Virus record (IMG/VR): IMGVR_UViG_3300028837_000083 | Span: 1-33,836 of that record | Length of the DNA stretch: 33,836 nt | Direction: 5' to 3' (one strand) | From: a virus | Shown: in pieces, positions 7,667 to 16,253 of the stretch | Layout: every line of letters begins with the position of its first letter | Numbering within the stretch: the first letter of the stretch is position 1 | Made by a program: the position numbers and the translations under genes | Notes under the pieces: model-generated | What the model was told of the DNA's origin: nothing | The model's database searches: none | Seen by the model: only the letters and a program-made list of their open reading frames with translations

Positions 7667-9397
7667 ATGGCGCAAGATAAACTTAATATCTTGATAACGG
7701 CGGAAGATAAGGCGTCCGGGGTCCTGGGGAAAGTCGGCGGCGGCTTTAAGAAACTGGGGAAAGTTATCGCCGCGTCGGTCGTTACGGGCGCGGCGGTTGC
7801 AGGCGCGGCGGCGCTTGGTTTCGGAATTAAGGCGGTCCAGGCGGCGGGCGACGCCGAAGAAATGGTCGCGAAATTCGAAGTTACTTTCGGCGAAGCGGCG
7901 GCGGGAATGGAAGCGTCCCTGGGCGCGTTCGCCCAGGCGACCGGAAGATCCAGGTTCGAATTAATGGGAATGGGCGCCGATATGGGCGCCGTTCTTAAAG
8001 GGATGGGTCTAGGGGAAACTGTCGCCGCGGGAATGTCCGACGAAATGCTGAAACTGGCGGTCGACGTTGGATCCTTTAATAACGTTTCGTCCCCCGAAGT
8101 CGCCCATAGGTTTACGACCGCGCTATCCGGGGAATTCGAATCCCTGAAGGCGCTAGGTATCGTCATTAATCAGACCCGACTCAAGCAAGAACTTTTGAAT
8201 ATGGGGATTAAGGACAATGTAAACGAAGTCGACCAGGCGACGAAGGCGCAAGCAATAATGAATCTGATTCAACAGTCGACGACCGACGCCCAGGGCGACG
8301 CGGAACGGACGTCGGGATCCTATACGAATCAGATGGTCGCGCTTAAGGCGACGATTAAAGACGTAACGACCGAAATCGGTCTGAAACTACTTCCGGTTAT
8401 AACGCCCCTTATTTCGAAAATGGGGGAACTGGCGCTTAAGGTGGCGCCGGTCCTGGGAGACATATTCGAAAACGTACTTATCCCGGCGTTTTCTGGTTTC
8501 CTGAATCTGGTCAATGGACTGGGGTCCGGCGACTTTTCCCTGGGGAATCTGATCCCCCCGGAAATGATGGCGACGATCCAGCCAGTCGTCGACGCCGTCG
8601 GGAAGTTATTCGCGGCGTTCCAGGAATCCCTTCCGGCGATCCAGGCGGCGGCGTCTAGTTTCGTCGAATTCCTGAAGACTCAATTCGCGATAGTCGGTCC
8701 CGTTATTATGGAAAACCTGGGCGGGGCGATCGAAAATATCGCCGCGTTCTGGTCAGAACATGGAGCGACCATTATCCAGGTAGTTAAGACGATCTTTACT
8801 ATTATTGTCGCGACTATCACCGGCGCGGTCATGTTGATAACGGGGATCTTTAACGCGCTCACCGCGTTACTTACCGGAAACTGGGCGGGCGCATGGGAAG
8901 CGATTAAAGCAACGATCGTTGGTTTCGTCGAAGGCGCTTTAAATGTCGTCGGGGTTTCCCTGGACGGATTTATAGCGACCTGGTCGGGGATCTGGGAAAA
9001 TGCGAAACTGATCGTCGAGTCGATCTGGACCGGGATAACGGAAGGGGTTAAGACGGCGATCGCCGGACTTATTAGTTCGGTTATCGGCGGTCTTTCGGAA
9101 ATGTGGCAGAAGGCGAAGGACTTTCTGGGGATCGGATCCCCTTCGAAACTATTCGCCGAAATGGGATCCCAGATCATGGGCGGGATCGGCGCCGGGATCG
9201 GCGCGGGGACCCCCCAGGCGGTCGGACCTATAAAACCCGCGGTCCTGGCGGCGGGCGTTGGCGCTATGGGATCCGGCGGGGCGGGGATCGGCGCCGGGAT
9301 GAACGGGAAGACTGGCGGTCAAATATCTATCGCGAATTTACAGGTCAATACCAGGGAAGACGAAGAACAGTTAATTAATCTTCTAAAACGGGTCTAG
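7667..9397 (+). CDS. Tape measure protein
   Basis: 576 residues, rich in Ala, Gly and long helices, placed after the chaperone pair. It sets tail length and is ejected ahead of the DNA. Visible parts: an N-terminal helix ending in KVGGGFKKLGKVIAAS, a hydrophobic stretch at about 33-58 (VVTGAAVAGAAALGFGI), the conserved block of tape measure proteins with EKFE-type start and NNVSSPEVAHRFTTALSGEFESLKALGI (about 132-160), further hydrophobic helices near 365-400 (IFTIIVATITGAVMLITGIF) and a conserved C-terminal GIGSPSKLFAEMG. At about 1.5 angstrom per residue the tail would be about 85 nm, short for this group; that estimate is inference. Confidence 0.93.
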   Translation: MAQDKLNILITAEDKASGVLGKVGGGFKKLGKVIAASVVTGAAVAGAAALGFGIKAVQAAGDAEEMVAKFEVTFGEAAAGMEASLGAFAQATGRSRFELMGMGADMGAVLKGMGLGETVAAGMSDEMLKLAVDVGSFNNVSSPEVAHRFTTALSGEFESLKALGIVINQTRLKQELLNMGIKDNVNEVDQATKAQAIMNLIQQSTTDAQGDAERTSGSYTNQMVALKATIKDVTTEIGLKLLPVITPLISKMGELALKVAPVLGDIFENVLIPAFSGFLNLVNGLGSGDFSLGNLIPPEMMATIQPVVDAVGKLFAAFQESLPAIQAAASSFVEFLKTQFAIVGPVIMENLGGAIENIAAFWSEHGATIIQVVKTIFTIIVATITGAVMLITGIFNALTALLTGNWAGAWEAIKATIVGFVEGALNVVGVSLDGFIATWSGIWENAKLIVESIWTGITEGVKTAIAGLISSVIGGLSEMWQKAKDFLGIGSPSKLFAEMGSQIMGGIGAGIGAGTPQAVGPIKPAVLAAGVGAMGSGGAGIGAGMNGKTGGQISIANLQVNTREDEEQLINLLKRV

Positions 9398-9508
9398 CGG
9401 GCGTTTCCTGGGGGGGACGTATGGAAAGACCCTTTCGACTATTATGATCGTTCTAGGGGCGTCTAGGCGCCCTGGCGGGCTTATCTAGGGAAGGATCAGG
9501 GCGGGAAA
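9398..9508 (+). repeat. Intergenic with CTAG palindromic element, copy 1 (9449-9475)
   Basis: This 111-base gap holds 27 bases (9449-9475) identical to 19836-19862; the core is CTAGGGGCGTCTAG followed by GCGCCCTGG. AGGG(G)CG can pair with CGCCCT across TCTAGG. A partial sequence CCTTTCG just upstream is also shared with the second copy. No promoter hexamers are evident, so the element may be a transcript boundary or protein site. Confidence 0.7.
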
Positions 9509-12130
9509 ATGGGAAGAACGTATAAAATCACGAACGGGACGAAAGAAGTCGACCTTCTGGCGTCTGGATCTTCCGGGATCCGACCAGACGAAGGCGGTCT
9601 GGGTCCGTCCAGGATAGCGCCGGTCCATAATTTTACGGATCCGGGCGCGGTATCTGGCGGCGGCGTCGCGAATGTAAAGTTTCCCCTAGTTGTCGATACC
9701 TGGCGGCTTTATATCCGGGGGACTTCAGACGACGATATAGCGTCCCAGTTAAAGGATCTGATCGAACTTCTTCGCCAGGGCTGGCGATACCATATCGAAC
9801 CGCGACAGAACGTCCCGGTCTATATTGAAACCCAGACGACCGGCGAAACGAATATCCGTTACGCGCTGATTTACGGGGCGCCGGAAATGACGGCGCCGGA
9901 CTTCTTCGACGTCCCATTCGAATCCGCCGACCTGGTCGAACATATGAATATTCAGATCGTCCGGGAACCGTTCTGGCGATCGAACGCCCCAGGGACGCCG
10001 GGGACGGCTTTAACCCTGGCGCCCATGTGGAACGGGAAGGTTATCGTCGAAGCGGACTTCGACGCCGTAACGGAAAACGGATCTTCGACCCTGGTCGACG
10101 AATCCGGGGATCTGAAGTTTACGATCGACAGTTCCCAGAATACGGTTTTCGGTCAGATAACGACGTCCCTTCCCGACGACCAGGATCGGGTCGCGTTCCT
10201 TTTCCGATTAGATCCTAACACCCTGACAATGGCGACGAACGATCAATTAACGATTGCCCAGGGGATCGGCGCCAGTATCGGCGGGACGACGACGGACTGG
10301 ATCGTCGATCTTAAGAAGACGGCGACGGGTTATCAGATCGTTATTTCCATAGTCACCGACGCCGGGGCGACGACGGCGGGAACGGCGTTCGATATAAGCG
10401 ACGACGAAATGGACGTCCTGGTCGAATGGAATAATGCAACCGCGGTAGCGGCGGACGATGGCTATCTGAAAGTATGGGTTAATGGAATCCTGAAAGATTC
10501 AATAACGGGCGTCGATAACGATCAGCGACAGACGGATACGATTTATTTCGGCGCCGTTACCGGGATCGACGCGGGGACCGAAGGATCCTTTTATCTTTCC
10601 TCGATTTACTGGGCGGAAGAAAGGGACGGGGCGCCGACCAGGATCCACGTAGCGAACTTCCGGGACGACGTCGAAATAACCCATATTAAACAGGACGACG
10701 GCGCGGTCTTTACGGATCTAGATCTGGGCGACTCTCTTTTCCCGGCGGTCCCCGCGCAGAACGACGCGGCTTTATGGGGATCGACCGATCAGCCATTAAA
10801 GACGATCGTTATCCCGAAATTAAAAACGGCGGCGGTCATAACGACGACGACTCTAGTTCTGCAATATTCCCAGTCGGCGGCGTTCGCGGCTTTAACCCTG
10901 GGGGATGATTACACCGTTTATCCTGGTCCAGATCTGGAGTCTTCCCTGGAACAGAACGACGAAGACATAGTCCTTAATATAAAGATCCCGTCGGATCATG
11001 CGGCATATTCCCAGGACTCGGTTTCGGCGTTCTGGATCCGGCTTATCGAAACGAACGCGTCCCCATCCTGGGGGACGATCCCGGTCTTAAACGAAACGGA
11101 ATTCCCCTATCATCAGCGGGATCCGGTTATCGAAATTCCCCCAGGGATCATAGGCGGCGACGTCGAACCGAATTTATTAATGCGCGTTATGTCCCCCGCG
11201 GGCGGCGACACAGATCCGACCTTCGCGAATATTTCCCGGATCCTGGTCGGGGCGAAGTCCCGCGGTCTGGATTACTTCGTTTCCCATCTAAACGCGGGCG
11301 GCGACGATAACCCTTCCGAATGGGCGACGACACAGGTTACAGACGCGACCGCGACGGCGGATCCCCAGGGACCCGGCGGGAAACATTCGGCGGTCGACTT
11401 CGCAGGCAATTCGACGATGCAACCTAGAGTCCGATTTACCGGCGACGAAATCCTGGATTCCTGGGTCGGGGAATATCGGGCTTTTCTTCGGATGCAACAG
11501 ATCGGCGGCGCGGGCGGGGACTGTACCTTCCGACTTCTAACGTTTATCGCCGGATCCGGGGACGACGACCCCCATGTTTCTTCAGCGGACGTTGTCACCG
11601 AAACGAACGACGACGGTTTCGAAGTCCTGGATATGGGGATTATAAGGATCCCCTTCGCGCGTCCCAGGGCGGCGGACGTTCTGACGGGCGTCGACGTTAT
11701 CTTCGAAATACACGCGGAACGAACGACGGGGACTTCTACTTTAGTTATTTACGATCTGATCCTGATCCCGGTCGACGAATGGGTCGTCGGTCTGGACGAT
11801 CCCCTTTCGGACATTGAAACCGGATCGTCGGCGCTCAGGGGATCGACGGCGCTAGACGTCGACGGCGGCGTTATCGACTATCGGACCGCGAAGGTCCAGA
11901 AGATCGGCGGATCCTGGATCCTTTCGGAAAACTGGGCGCGAATGGGGAAGTCGCCGACCCTTCCCGACGTCGGGAAGAAATATCGACTCTATTTCCTAAT
12001 CCTGAATTATGAAGACGTCGGCGCGACCGGGGAATTCGGTCAAGCGCCGTTCTTCAGTTTCCCAGGCGCCCAGGTTTCGTTCGAAATGTTCGGTCATATG
12101 AACTATCTATTCTTAAGGGGATCTGATTAA
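9509..12130 (+). CDS. Distal tail-like protein with lectin-like domain
   Basis: 873 residues. The first 155 residues look like a distal tail (Dit) domain: a strand-rich start with KEVDLL and VANVKFPLVVDTWRLYIRG, then LKDLIELLRQGWRYH. Residues about 165-385 alternate short strands (LKFTIDSS, VAFLFRLDP, YLKVWVNGILKDS, IYFGAVTG), the habit of concanavalin/LamG sheets that bind sugar. The remaining 480 residues are beta-rich, with no recognised motif. Such long Dit proteins with inserted carbohydrate-binding domains adsorb to cell-wall sugars. It follows the tape measure gene and shares one base with the next start. Fold assignment is by pattern only. Confidence 0.75.
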   Translation: MGRTYKITNGTKEVDLLASGSSGIRPDEGGLGPSRIAPVHNFTDPGAVSGGGVANVKFPLVVDTWRLYIRGTSDDDIASQLKDLIELLRQGWRYHIEPRQNVPVYIETQTTGETNIRYALIYGAPEMTAPDFFDVPFESADLVEHMNIQIVREPFWRSNAPGTPGTALTLAPMWNGKVIVEADFDAVTENGSSTLVDESGDLKFTIDSSQNTVFGQITTSLPDDQDRVAFLFRLDPNTLTMATNDQLTIAQGIGASIGGTTTDWIVDLKKTATGYQIVISIVTDAGATTAGTAFDISDDEMDVLVEWNNATAVAADDGYLKVWVNGILKDSITGVDNDQRQTDTIYFGAVTGIDAGTEGSFYLSSIYWAEERDGAPTRIHVANFRDDVEITHIKQDDGAVFTDLDLGDSLFPAVPAQNDAALWGSTDQPLKTIVIPKLKTAAVITTTTLVLQYSQSAAFAALTLGDDYTVYPGPDLESSLEQNDEDIVLNIKIPSDHAAYSQDSVSAFWIRLIETNASPSWGTIPVLNETEFPYHQRDPVIEIPPGIIGGDVEPNLLMRVMSPAGGDTDPTFANISRILVGAKSRGLDYFVSHLNAGGDDNPSEWATTQVTDATATADPQGPGGKHSAVDFAGNSTMQPRVRFTGDEILDSWVGEYRAFLRMQQIGGAGGDCTFRLLTFIAGSGDDDPHVSSADVVTETNDDGFEVLDMGIIRIPFARPRAADVLTGVDVIFEIHAERTTGTSTLVIYDLILIPVDEWVVGLDDPLSDIETGSSALRGSTALDVDGGVIDYRTAKVQKIGGSWILSENWARMGKSPTLPDVGKKYRLYFLILNYEDVGATGEFGQAPFFSFPGAQVSFEMFGHMNYLFLRGSD

Positions 12131-12990
12131 TGTCCGTCGCGTCGATCGTAATAAAGCATAATCCCGTAACGTTATGGGAACGGTTTTCCCTGACCTTATC
12201 CCCAGAAAATGGGAAGTACGGGGATTATAAACAGGAAGACCGGGACGGCGGATTTTATAGGGCGTCGTTTAATGTTTATTTCGATCATGTGGCGGCGTCT
12301 GAATTCCTGGAAAGCGGTCTGGGGCGCCATATCGAAATATACGATCATCAGTCGATACTTCTTTTCGAAGGTTTCATTTTCGAAATGGTTCGCGACACTG
12401 GCGGAAGTCTTTCGGCGGTCAGTCTTCAGAATATGGTTAATCGGGTCTGGATGCGATCAGACCATGACGGCGACCAGATCGTCGAACGCGGAACGACCCT
12501 TAACGTTACCAAGTCCCAGGGGCGATACGGAATTAAAGAAGGTGTCCTTTCGGGGGGGGAACTAGAGGGCTTAACGGTCGCCGATCAGTCCGCGCAGGGA
12601 TACCTAAACCGGCGCGCTTATCCGATCCCAGAGTCTGACATAGGCGCCGGATCCGGGATCCCCCATTTACAGATTTACTGCAGGGGATACATTGAAACCC
12701 TATCCTGGCGGGTCTATAACCAGACGGTTTTAACGGGCGCCCAGGGCGCGAACGCGCAGATCGAAGACGTCCTGGACGCCGTCGGGGACTTCGTCGCCAG
12801 TTATAAGGTCGACCCGAATTCGACCCAGGTAACGAAGGAATACGACGCCGATCGGCGCGCCCTGGATATTATCTTAGGGGTTACAAGTCTAGGGGATTCG
12901 CACGATCGAAGGTGGATAGTTAAGATGGATGCCGGTCGCATTTTTCGTTATAAGCAAGGGAAACCTGCGATCCCGTTATCGCAGATATAA
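12130..12990 (+). CDS. Tail hub/minor tail protein, N-terminal portion (apparently split)
   Basis: 286 residues. An N-terminal strand-rich part contains YRASFNVYFDHVAASEFLESGLGRHIEIYD and ILLFEGFIFEMV, a hub-type pattern (in-plane ring, like Tal or gp27 domains). The end reads DAGRIFRYKQGKP, which in related proteins continues with the Y-x(n)-G-I-R-D-A-x-G segment now found at 13900-14190 in another gene. So the gene seems to have been interrupted. The start is shared with the preceding stop (TAATG). A GGAG site follows for the next gene. Confidence 0.65.
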   Translation: MSVASIVIKHNPVTLWERFSLTLSPENGKYGDYKQEDRDGGFYRASFNVYFDHVAASEFLESGLGRHIEIYDHQSILLFEGFIFEMVRDTGGSLSAVSLQNMVNRVWMRSDHDGDQIVERGTTLNVTKSQGRYGIKEGVLSGGELEGLTVADQSAQGYLNRRAYPIPESDIGAGSGIPHLQIYCRGYIETLSWRVYNQTVLTGAQGANAQIEDVLDAVGDFVASYKVDPNSTQVTKEYDADRRALDIILGVTSLGDSHDRRWIVKMDAGRIFRYKQGKPAIPLSQI

Positions 12991-12999
12991 GGAGTCGAA

Positions 13000-13275
13000 A
13001 TGGCGGAATATCTGGTTAATTGTCAGAATAACAGTTTACTAACGACGGCGGAAACGGTCGCATTTTCAGTCCAGGTAGCCAGGGACGGCGACGAAATAGC
13101 GTCCTTTAATCAGGGGTTCCCGTCGGCTATGTCAGACGCGAGTATTCGAACAGAAATCATTCGCCGAATTCAAGAGTTTATAGCGGTCGATTCCGGGACT
13201 ATCGCGGAAGACCAGGTCGAAGTCCGGGCGGACGCGATCGCGGCGTCGATCGACGGACATATAGAAACGGTTTAA
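13000..13275 (+). CDS. Small protein in tail-hub insertion
   Basis: 91 residues, unrecognised. One likely beta N-terminus (MAEYLVNCQNNSLLTTAETVAFSVQVARDGD), then a helical segment with RTEIIRRIQEFIAV, ending IDGHIETV. Its ATG has AAGGAGTCGAA upstream, a good ribosome site. Being placed between the two halves of the hub gene, it looks like a moron-like passenger or a module that arrived with the following fused domain. Confidence 0.6.
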   Translation: MAEYLVNCQNNSLLTTAETVAFSVQVARDGDEIASFNQGFPSAMSDASIRTEIIRRIQEFIAVDSGTIAEDQVEVRADAIAASIDGHIETV

Positions 13276-13278
13276 ATT

Positions 13279-14190
13279 ATGGGAATCGAGTTCGACGCGG
13301 CGTCGACAGATCAATCGTTCGCTAGTAGCAGAACCTGGGCGCATACAGTCGGGACGGGTCCTTTTCGGGTCATGCTGGCGGGCGGCGTCACGAATAATTA
13401 TGGAAACGGACCTACTACCGCGACATATAACGGCGTTTCTATGTCAGTCCTTCGCGCGTACGGAAAATGGGACACCGTTTCGGCGGCATTGTTTTATTTG
13501 TTAGATCCAGATCCGGGGACTCATAACGTCATTATGAACTTCGGCGGGAATGGATCTATTACGGTTGGTGCGGTTACTTATACCGGGGTCGATCCGAATA
13601 ATCCGTTCGGGGTCGACCTGGCGAATAGCGGGACCAGTACGGTTCCAAGTGTCGCCAGTATCGTTTCAGGCGAAGGCGAAATGGTCGTCGACTTTATGGG
13701 GTTCAGGGCTGGATCGACGAATATGTCCCCTGGGGCTTTACAGACGGCGCGCGTTAATAATAATTCCGGGGTCGGGGATAATACGGGCGCCGGAATGTCC
13801 GAAGAACCAGGGAAAGCGGCGACGACTATGTCCTGGTCGATCACAACGTCCACGAACTGGGTTATTTGCGGCGTTCCCCTGAAACCTAAAATAACAGGAG
13901 TAGAACGGGCGGTTAAATATTTCCATAACGTCTGGGATCCGCAACAGAAGATTCTAGACAACGCCGGACGGGACGTCCCGATCGAACAGATCCAGGGCGA
14001 CGAATTCCTTCGGACCCTGGGCGTTCTAATCCCGACGGCGCGCGTCTATACGGACCTTATCGAAAATCCAGAAGTCGGCTATATTGAGGCGATCAAGAAA
14101 GACGAAATCCAGGGGACGGCGCGACTCAAGTCGGGGAAAGAGTCCCTGCTGGAAACCTTTTTATCCAGGATAGCGGGAAGGGGCGTTTAA
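13279..14190 (+). CDS. Fibre-like domain fused to C-terminal part of tail hub
   Basis: 303 residues in two parts. Residues 1-205 are a beta domain: IEFDAASTDQSFASS, WAHTVGTGPFRVMLAGGV, YNGVSMSVLRAYG and VGAVTYTGVDPNNPFG. I have seen this pattern in surface or fibre-like proteins from environmental phages and bacteria, usually without a known ligand. Residues 210-303 (VERAVKYFHNVWDP, ILDNAGRDVPIEQI, VYTDLIENPEVGYIEAIKKDEIQGTARLKSG) instead match the C-terminal segment of siphophage minor tail/hub proteins, which the gene at 12130 lacks. The fusion is in frame. The stop shares a base with the next ATG. Confidence 0.7.
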   Translation: MGIEFDAASTDQSFASSRTWAHTVGTGPFRVMLAGGVTNNYGNGPTTATYNGVSMSVLRAYGKWDTVSAALFYLLDPDPGTHNVIMNFGGNGSITVGAVTYTGVDPNNPFGVDLANSGTSTVPSVASIVSGEGEMVVDFMGFRAGSTNMSPGALQTARVNNNSGVGDNTGAGMSEEPGKAATTMSWSITTSTNWVICGVPLKPKITGVERAVKYFHNVWDPQQKILDNAGRDVPIEQIQGDEFLRTLGVLIPTARVYTDLIENPEVGYIEAIKKDEIQGTARLKSGKESLLETFLSRIAGRGV

Positions 14191-14477
14191 TGGGTTATCA
14201 GAACGAACTTCGGCGAATGTTTCCGGGGATATGTTTTTATATCGTCGAAGGTCCAGACGTTACCCCTGACGACTTGACCTTCTGGGTTCATTATCTGGGC
14301 TATTCGACTCCCGACGCGGCGGGGACGACCGTCGGATCGACGGCGACGTCGACGTCGAATTATCGGGCGTCGGAAGTAGCGAAGGCGTCCCTGCGGGGGA
14401 TGCCCGCGAAGATCGGTCCGGCGTCTGTAAGTCTTTACGATCCCGAACTGGCGTCAATGATAGGAATGGACTTATGA
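14190..14477 (+). CDS. Small tail-region protein, unknown
   Basis: 95 residues, no recognised family. It begins with an amphipathic helix (YQNELRRMFP), a strand CFYIVEG, then a Thr/Ser-rich middle (GTTVGSTATSTSNYR) and a strand-like end. It overlaps the preceding stop by one base and the lysin start by four (ATGA), so it is translationally coupled on both sides. It may be a fibre chaperone or baseplate component; unresolved. Confidence 0.55.
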   Translation: MGYQNELRRMFPGICFYIVEGPDVTPDDLTFWVHYLGYSTPDAAGTTVGSTATSTSNYRASEVAKASLRGMPAKIGPASVSLYDPELASMIGMDL

Positions 14478-15460
14478 CGAAAATTATATCGACCTGGAAA
14501 CCCTGGAATATCGGAAAACCTGCGGACGTCGTCGCCCTGGCGAAGAAGTACGGGAACGAAGTCGCCATTAAAGCGGTCGACGGGCGGATCCTTTACGGGA
14601 CGAACGCCTGGACGCGCTGGACCTGGGGGATCGACCAGTTCGCGTTCGCTGATTTACTGAAGGCGGCGGGACTGGATCTTTCGATCTGGGTCGTCCCCTA
14701 CTTCTGGGACTGGGCGGCGGAGGTCGACGCGATCCATAAAGCGATTCAGGAATACAATCCGAAAAGAGTCTATCTGGATATAGAACGGTTTCAGCGTTAC
14801 GGAACCTGGCGCGGGACGAACGTCGACGAAAACGGGAATATAAAAAACGTCGGATCGTTCCTTCGGCGCCTGGGTCGGGTCCCTGCGAAGGTTTATTTCC
14901 AGGGTCCCCGGCGTCTGAATTTACACCCGGAAGTTCAGGCGGAAAAGTTCTTAAGTTATAAGGATCTGTCGAACGGGAAATATATCGTCGACGGCGTCGG
15001 CGCCCAGTTCTATCCTATGGGATGGACGGGCGCCCAGTCCTTCGTCGAACAGACGGCGCTAGATCTGGCGTCCCAGGAAACAGTTTTATCGGCGATCGGG
15101 CGCCCAGATCTTCCGCATTGTCCTACCCTTCCGGCATTTACTGAAAGGGGATGGGCGCCGACCGGCGAAGAACTGCGCGCCCAGACGGACTATCTGGTCC
15201 AGACCCTGGGCGATCGTCTGGAAGGTTTCAATTTCTGGACCCTGGATTTTCAGGATCAGATGGAAGATACGTTCCAGGGAATCGAAGCGATCGCAGATCC
15301 CCAGTCGGGATCCGGTCCGGGACCTGGTCCCCCTGACCTGGGGGAATGGGTCGAAGACGCCGAAGCGTTTCGGCGCGTCGTCCTGGACGACGTCGAACTA
15401 ATCGAGAACTACACCGAAGAAATTAAAGCGGCGGATCCAGGACCGGCGCCCGGAATGTAA
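14474..15460 (+). CDS. TIM-barrel glycosidase-like lysin or tail hydrolase
   Basis: 328 residues. The pattern of strands (VAIKAVDGR, LSIWVVPYFW, RVYLDIERF, KVYFQG, GVGAQFYPMGW, GFNFWTLDF) fits a (beta/alpha)8 glycosidase. D102 and E104 in YLDIERF sit at the end of a strand, as the acidic pair does in GH25/GH18-type barrels; which one is catalytic cannot be decided here. After residue 282 a Gly/Pro linker (SGSGPGPGPPD) precedes a 50-residue helical tail. A membrane protein gene follows at 15471, so a lysis role is plausible; a tail-bound wall hydrolase is the alternative. Confidence 0.7.
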   Translation: MTKIISTWKPWNIGKPADVVALAKKYGNEVAIKAVDGRILYGTNAWTRWTWGIDQFAFADLLKAAGLDLSIWVVPYFWDWAAEVDAIHKAIQEYNPKRVYLDIERFQRYGTWRGTNVDENGNIKNVGSFLRRLGRVPAKVYFQGPRRLNLHPEVQAEKFLSYKDLSNGKYIVDGVGAQFYPMGWTGAQSFVEQTALDLASQETVLSAIGRPDLPHCPTLPAFTERGWAPTGEELRAQTDYLVQTLGDRLEGFNFWTLDFQDQMEDTFQGIEAIADPQSGSGPGPGPPDLGEWVEDAEAFRRVVLDDVELIENYTEEIKAADPGPAPGM

Positions 15461-15470
15461 GGGGTCTTAT

Positions 15471-15827
15471 ATGACGAATGTAACATTCGACGATCTGGAT
15501 CGACGGGTCGTCCCGATCGAAAAGAAATTCGGGATCATTGACAAAGCGATAACGGACCAGGGGAAGGCGGTCGCCAGGTTAGAAGAGTCGGAAGACGAAG
15601 CGAAACGACACCGGGAAAAGGTCGAAAAGGCGCTATGGCGAAACGGATCGTCGTCGGTCGTCGCGACTCTGGCGCGAATCGAACAGAAGGTCGATAATAG
15701 ATCGGAGGGAAATAATAAGGGAAATGATAAGGTAACGTTTAAATGGATGGCGGAAAGATTCGGGGTCCCGTTCCTTCTTTTGGTCCTGGGGACGACGATC
15801 GGGATCTTAATCAATATCGGAGGGTAG
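15471..15827 (+). CDS. XhlA-like holin/lysis membrane protein
   Basis: 118 residues. Residues 1-85 form a charged coiled-coil-like stretch (heptads of hydrophobics in VVPIEKKFGIIDKAITDQGKAVARL), followed by a single C-terminal membrane segment at about 97-116 (GVPFLLLVLGTTIGILINI). This layout is that of XhlA-type proteins, which act with holin in lysis. It sits 10 bases downstream of the barrel hydrolase, with GGGGTCTTAT before ATG. Function is inferred from topology and neighbour. Confidence 0.65.
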   Translation: MTNVTFDDLDRRVVPIEKKFGIIDKAITDQGKAVARLEESEDEAKRHREKVEKALWRNGSSSVVATLARIEQKVDNRSEGNNKGNDKVTFKWMAERFGVPFLLLVLGTTIGILINIGG

Positions 15828-15831
15828 TTCT

Positions 15832-16233
15832 ATGACTGACATGAGTAATTATCTTGAAAACGCTTTGATTAACCACGTTCTTAGGAATACGGCATACACG
15901 ACGCCAGGGACCGAAATCTGGGTATCTTTATATTCGGATTCCCAGGGCGACTCGGATTCCGGGACGGAAATCGCTACAGGCAGTTATGCGCGTGTTAATG
16001 TAACGTCCTGGGACGCCCCGTCGAATGGCGCGACCGCGAATACCGCGGATATTACGTTCCCCCAGGCGACGGCGAACTGGGGAACGGTCGTTTCGGTTGG
16101 AATTAAGGACAGTTCGACGACGACCGGGACGGATAACCTTCTTCTATATGGCGACCTTACGTCTTCGAAGACGGTTAATAACGGCGATACATTTAAATTT
16201 AATGCTGGCGACCTAGACGTAGCGTTCGCATAA
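15832..16233 (+). CDS. Tail fibre-type protein
   Basis: 133 residues with the distinct pattern of a widespread phage fibre/adaptor family: SNYLENALINHVLRNTAYT, WVSLYSD, GTEIATGSYARVNVT, ADITFPQATANWGTVVSVGIKD, TVNNGDTFKFNAGDL. I recognise this domain from many siphophages, where it attaches to tail fibres or is itself a small structural protein. The ATG at 15841 (MSNYLENAL) could also be the start; the ribosome site GGAGGG upstream of 15832 favours the longer form. Confidence 0.8.
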   Translation: MTDMSNYLENALINHVLRNTAYTTPGTEIWVSLYSDSQGDSDSGTEIATGSYARVNVTSWDAPSNGATANTADITFPQATANWGTVVSVGIKDSSTTTGTDNLLLYGDLTSSKTVNNGDTFKFNAGDLDVAFA

Positions 16234-16240
16234 CACGCGG

Positions 16241-16253
16241 GAGGGACGACCCC
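16241..16253 (+). promoter_or_regulatory. Recurrent mini-hairpin ribosome site GAGGGACGACCCC
   Basis: Third clear copy of the GAGGGACGAYCCC leader, abutting ATG 16254. GGG-ACGA-CCC can pair over the Shine-Dalgarno. Confidence 0.45.

Noticed and set aside
7663-8166. Minus-strand open frame under the tape measure gene
   Set aside because: Antisense to a clear gene and rich in Ala/Pro/Ser as expected from its complement; no leader or neighbour support.
8680-9177. Second minus-strand frame under the tape measure gene
   Set aside because: Same reasons as the first; shadow of the coding strand.
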